A DNA stretch of 56,795 bases from JACOTV01 sp964445135. Lineage in GTDB: Bacteria > Patescibacteriota > Microgenomatia > UBA1406 > GWC2-37-13. A model generated the notes under the pieces. That model was not told the origin of the DNA and did not search any database. It saw only the letters and a list, made by a program, of their open reading frames with translations. Numbering within the stretch: position 1 is the first letter of the stretch; each line of letters opens with the position of its first letter. The translations under genes were made by a program, and so were the position numbers. The stretch spans positions 1 to 56,795 of the forward strand of contig CAYUJW010000002.1 in the NCBI GenBank assembly GCA_964445135.1. The letters are read 5' to 3'. Of the stretch, positions 56,449 through 56,795 are shown piece after piece.

Positions 56449-56795
56449 ATGAATATCCAGCCCACTGTAACCGCAACCGCAATCCCCCCAATGCAGCCTA
56501 AAAAAAAGCGCACGTGGAGTATTCTGGGCGCGCTTGCCGTGGTTGGGCTCGTTTTTGGAATCGGAGCCGGAGTATTTGTTGCGTCAAAGCCAACACGCCT
56601 TGCGTCTCAAGCGGCAACTCCTGCCGGAACGGTGATGACGTTTAATTTTAATACTCCAGTATTTAACAATAAGAACAAAAAAACACTCCTCAAGTCGCAG
56701 GCAGTACCTGCACAGTACATCGGCAAGTCATGTAGCATAACGGTCGTTTCGCGAAACAATGAGAGCGTACATAATGACAATAACCTCATTTTTGA
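56449..56795 (+). CDS. membrane-anchored extracytoplasmic protein (3' end outside window)
   Basis: ATG 56449 opens a frame that continues to the window edge (115 codons). A polar N-terminus with MQPKKKRTW is followed by one hydrophobic helix (SILGALAVVGLVFGIGAGVFV, residues ~25-45) and an exposed part beginning ASKPTRLASQAATPAG and VMTFNFNTPVFNNKNKKTLL. This is an N-in signal-anchor layout. No domain can be recognised in the visible part. It is 85 bp downstream of the nucleotidyltransferase gene. Confidence 0.65.
   Translation, partial: MNIQPTVTATAIPPMQPKKKRTWSILGALAVVGLVFGIGAGVFVASKPTRLASQAATPAGTVMTFNFNTPVFNNKNKKTLLKSQAVPAQYIGKSCSITVVSRNNESVHNDNNLIF

Overview
The window looks like chromosomal DNA of a small-genome bacterium, most likely of the Patescibacteria/CPR type. 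This is inferred from gene content and style, not from a marker-gene placement. The supporting signs are tight packing with overlapping convergent genes, many secreted or membrane proteins of unknown family, a Mur ligase with an extra membrane domain, DUF4332, DUF2079, four-helix-bundle and holin-like membrane proteins, and few complete metabolic pathways. UGA acts as a stop throughout, so the genetic code is standard. Two tRNAs are present: Ser-GGA with an encoded CCA, and Leu-UAG without one.

Layout. 1-7.8 kb: envelope and housekeeping genes (MurF-like ligase, alpha/beta hydrolase, DsbA-like thioredoxin, LysM protein, DUF4332 membrane protein, ZIP transporter, AlkA-like glycosylase, two unknowns). 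7.9-8.6 kb: tRNA-Ser and an AT-rich GNAT gene. 9.0-16.1 kb: secreted proteins, including a lysozyme-like protein with two actinobacterial-type repeats, a 1414-residue LysM protein and a lipoprotein. 16.2-19.3 kb: a G+C-richer island with three tandem related secreted/membrane proteins, structured non-coding DNA and palindromic operators. 19.5-20.3 kb: dispersed repeats and a GIY-YIG gene. 20.3-21.9 kb: EVE protein, and a nitroreductase divergent from an HxlR regulator. 21.9-29.7 kb: two convergent operons encoding a sugar aminotransferase, Gfo/Idh oxidoreductase, glycosyltransferase-like protein, APH-fold kinase, NodU/TobZ-type carbamoyltransferase, GT2 glycosyltransferase and PIG-L deacetylase. 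This set resembles a pathway for a carbamoylated aminosugar or aminocyclitol and is the strongest candidate for an undescribed system.

30-34 kb: a 37-bp tandem repeat, a four-helix-bundle gene, a second G+C-rich island (a 62-aa basic protein and an LPFTG sortase substrate) and about 1.5 kb without a convincing gene. 34.1-42.8 kb: a soluble acyl-ACP desaturase convergent with a divergent membrane desaturase, two tandem paralogous sigma-70 factors, a class-C beta-lactamase-fold protein and unknowns. 43-47.5 kb: rhomboid protease, CPA1 antiporter, tRNA-Leu, Xer recombinase. 47.7-56.8 kb: glycan and envelope genes (DUF2079, EamA, GT2, holin-like, dockerin-glycosidase, GalE, secreted protein with an HEANHEQ motif, GlmU-like nucleotidyltransferase, and an anchored protein cut by the window edge).

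Expression signals fall into two styles. Many genes have a TATAAT-like -10 box only 5-9 nt before the ATG and no Shine-Dalgarno sequence, as expected for leaderless mRNAs. Genes of the two G+C-rich secreted islands instead carry purine-rich Shine-Dalgarno sequences, and both islands contain the same TTGACC-N5-GGTCAA palindrome. This suggests a separately controlled, possibly acquired, surface-protein regulon.
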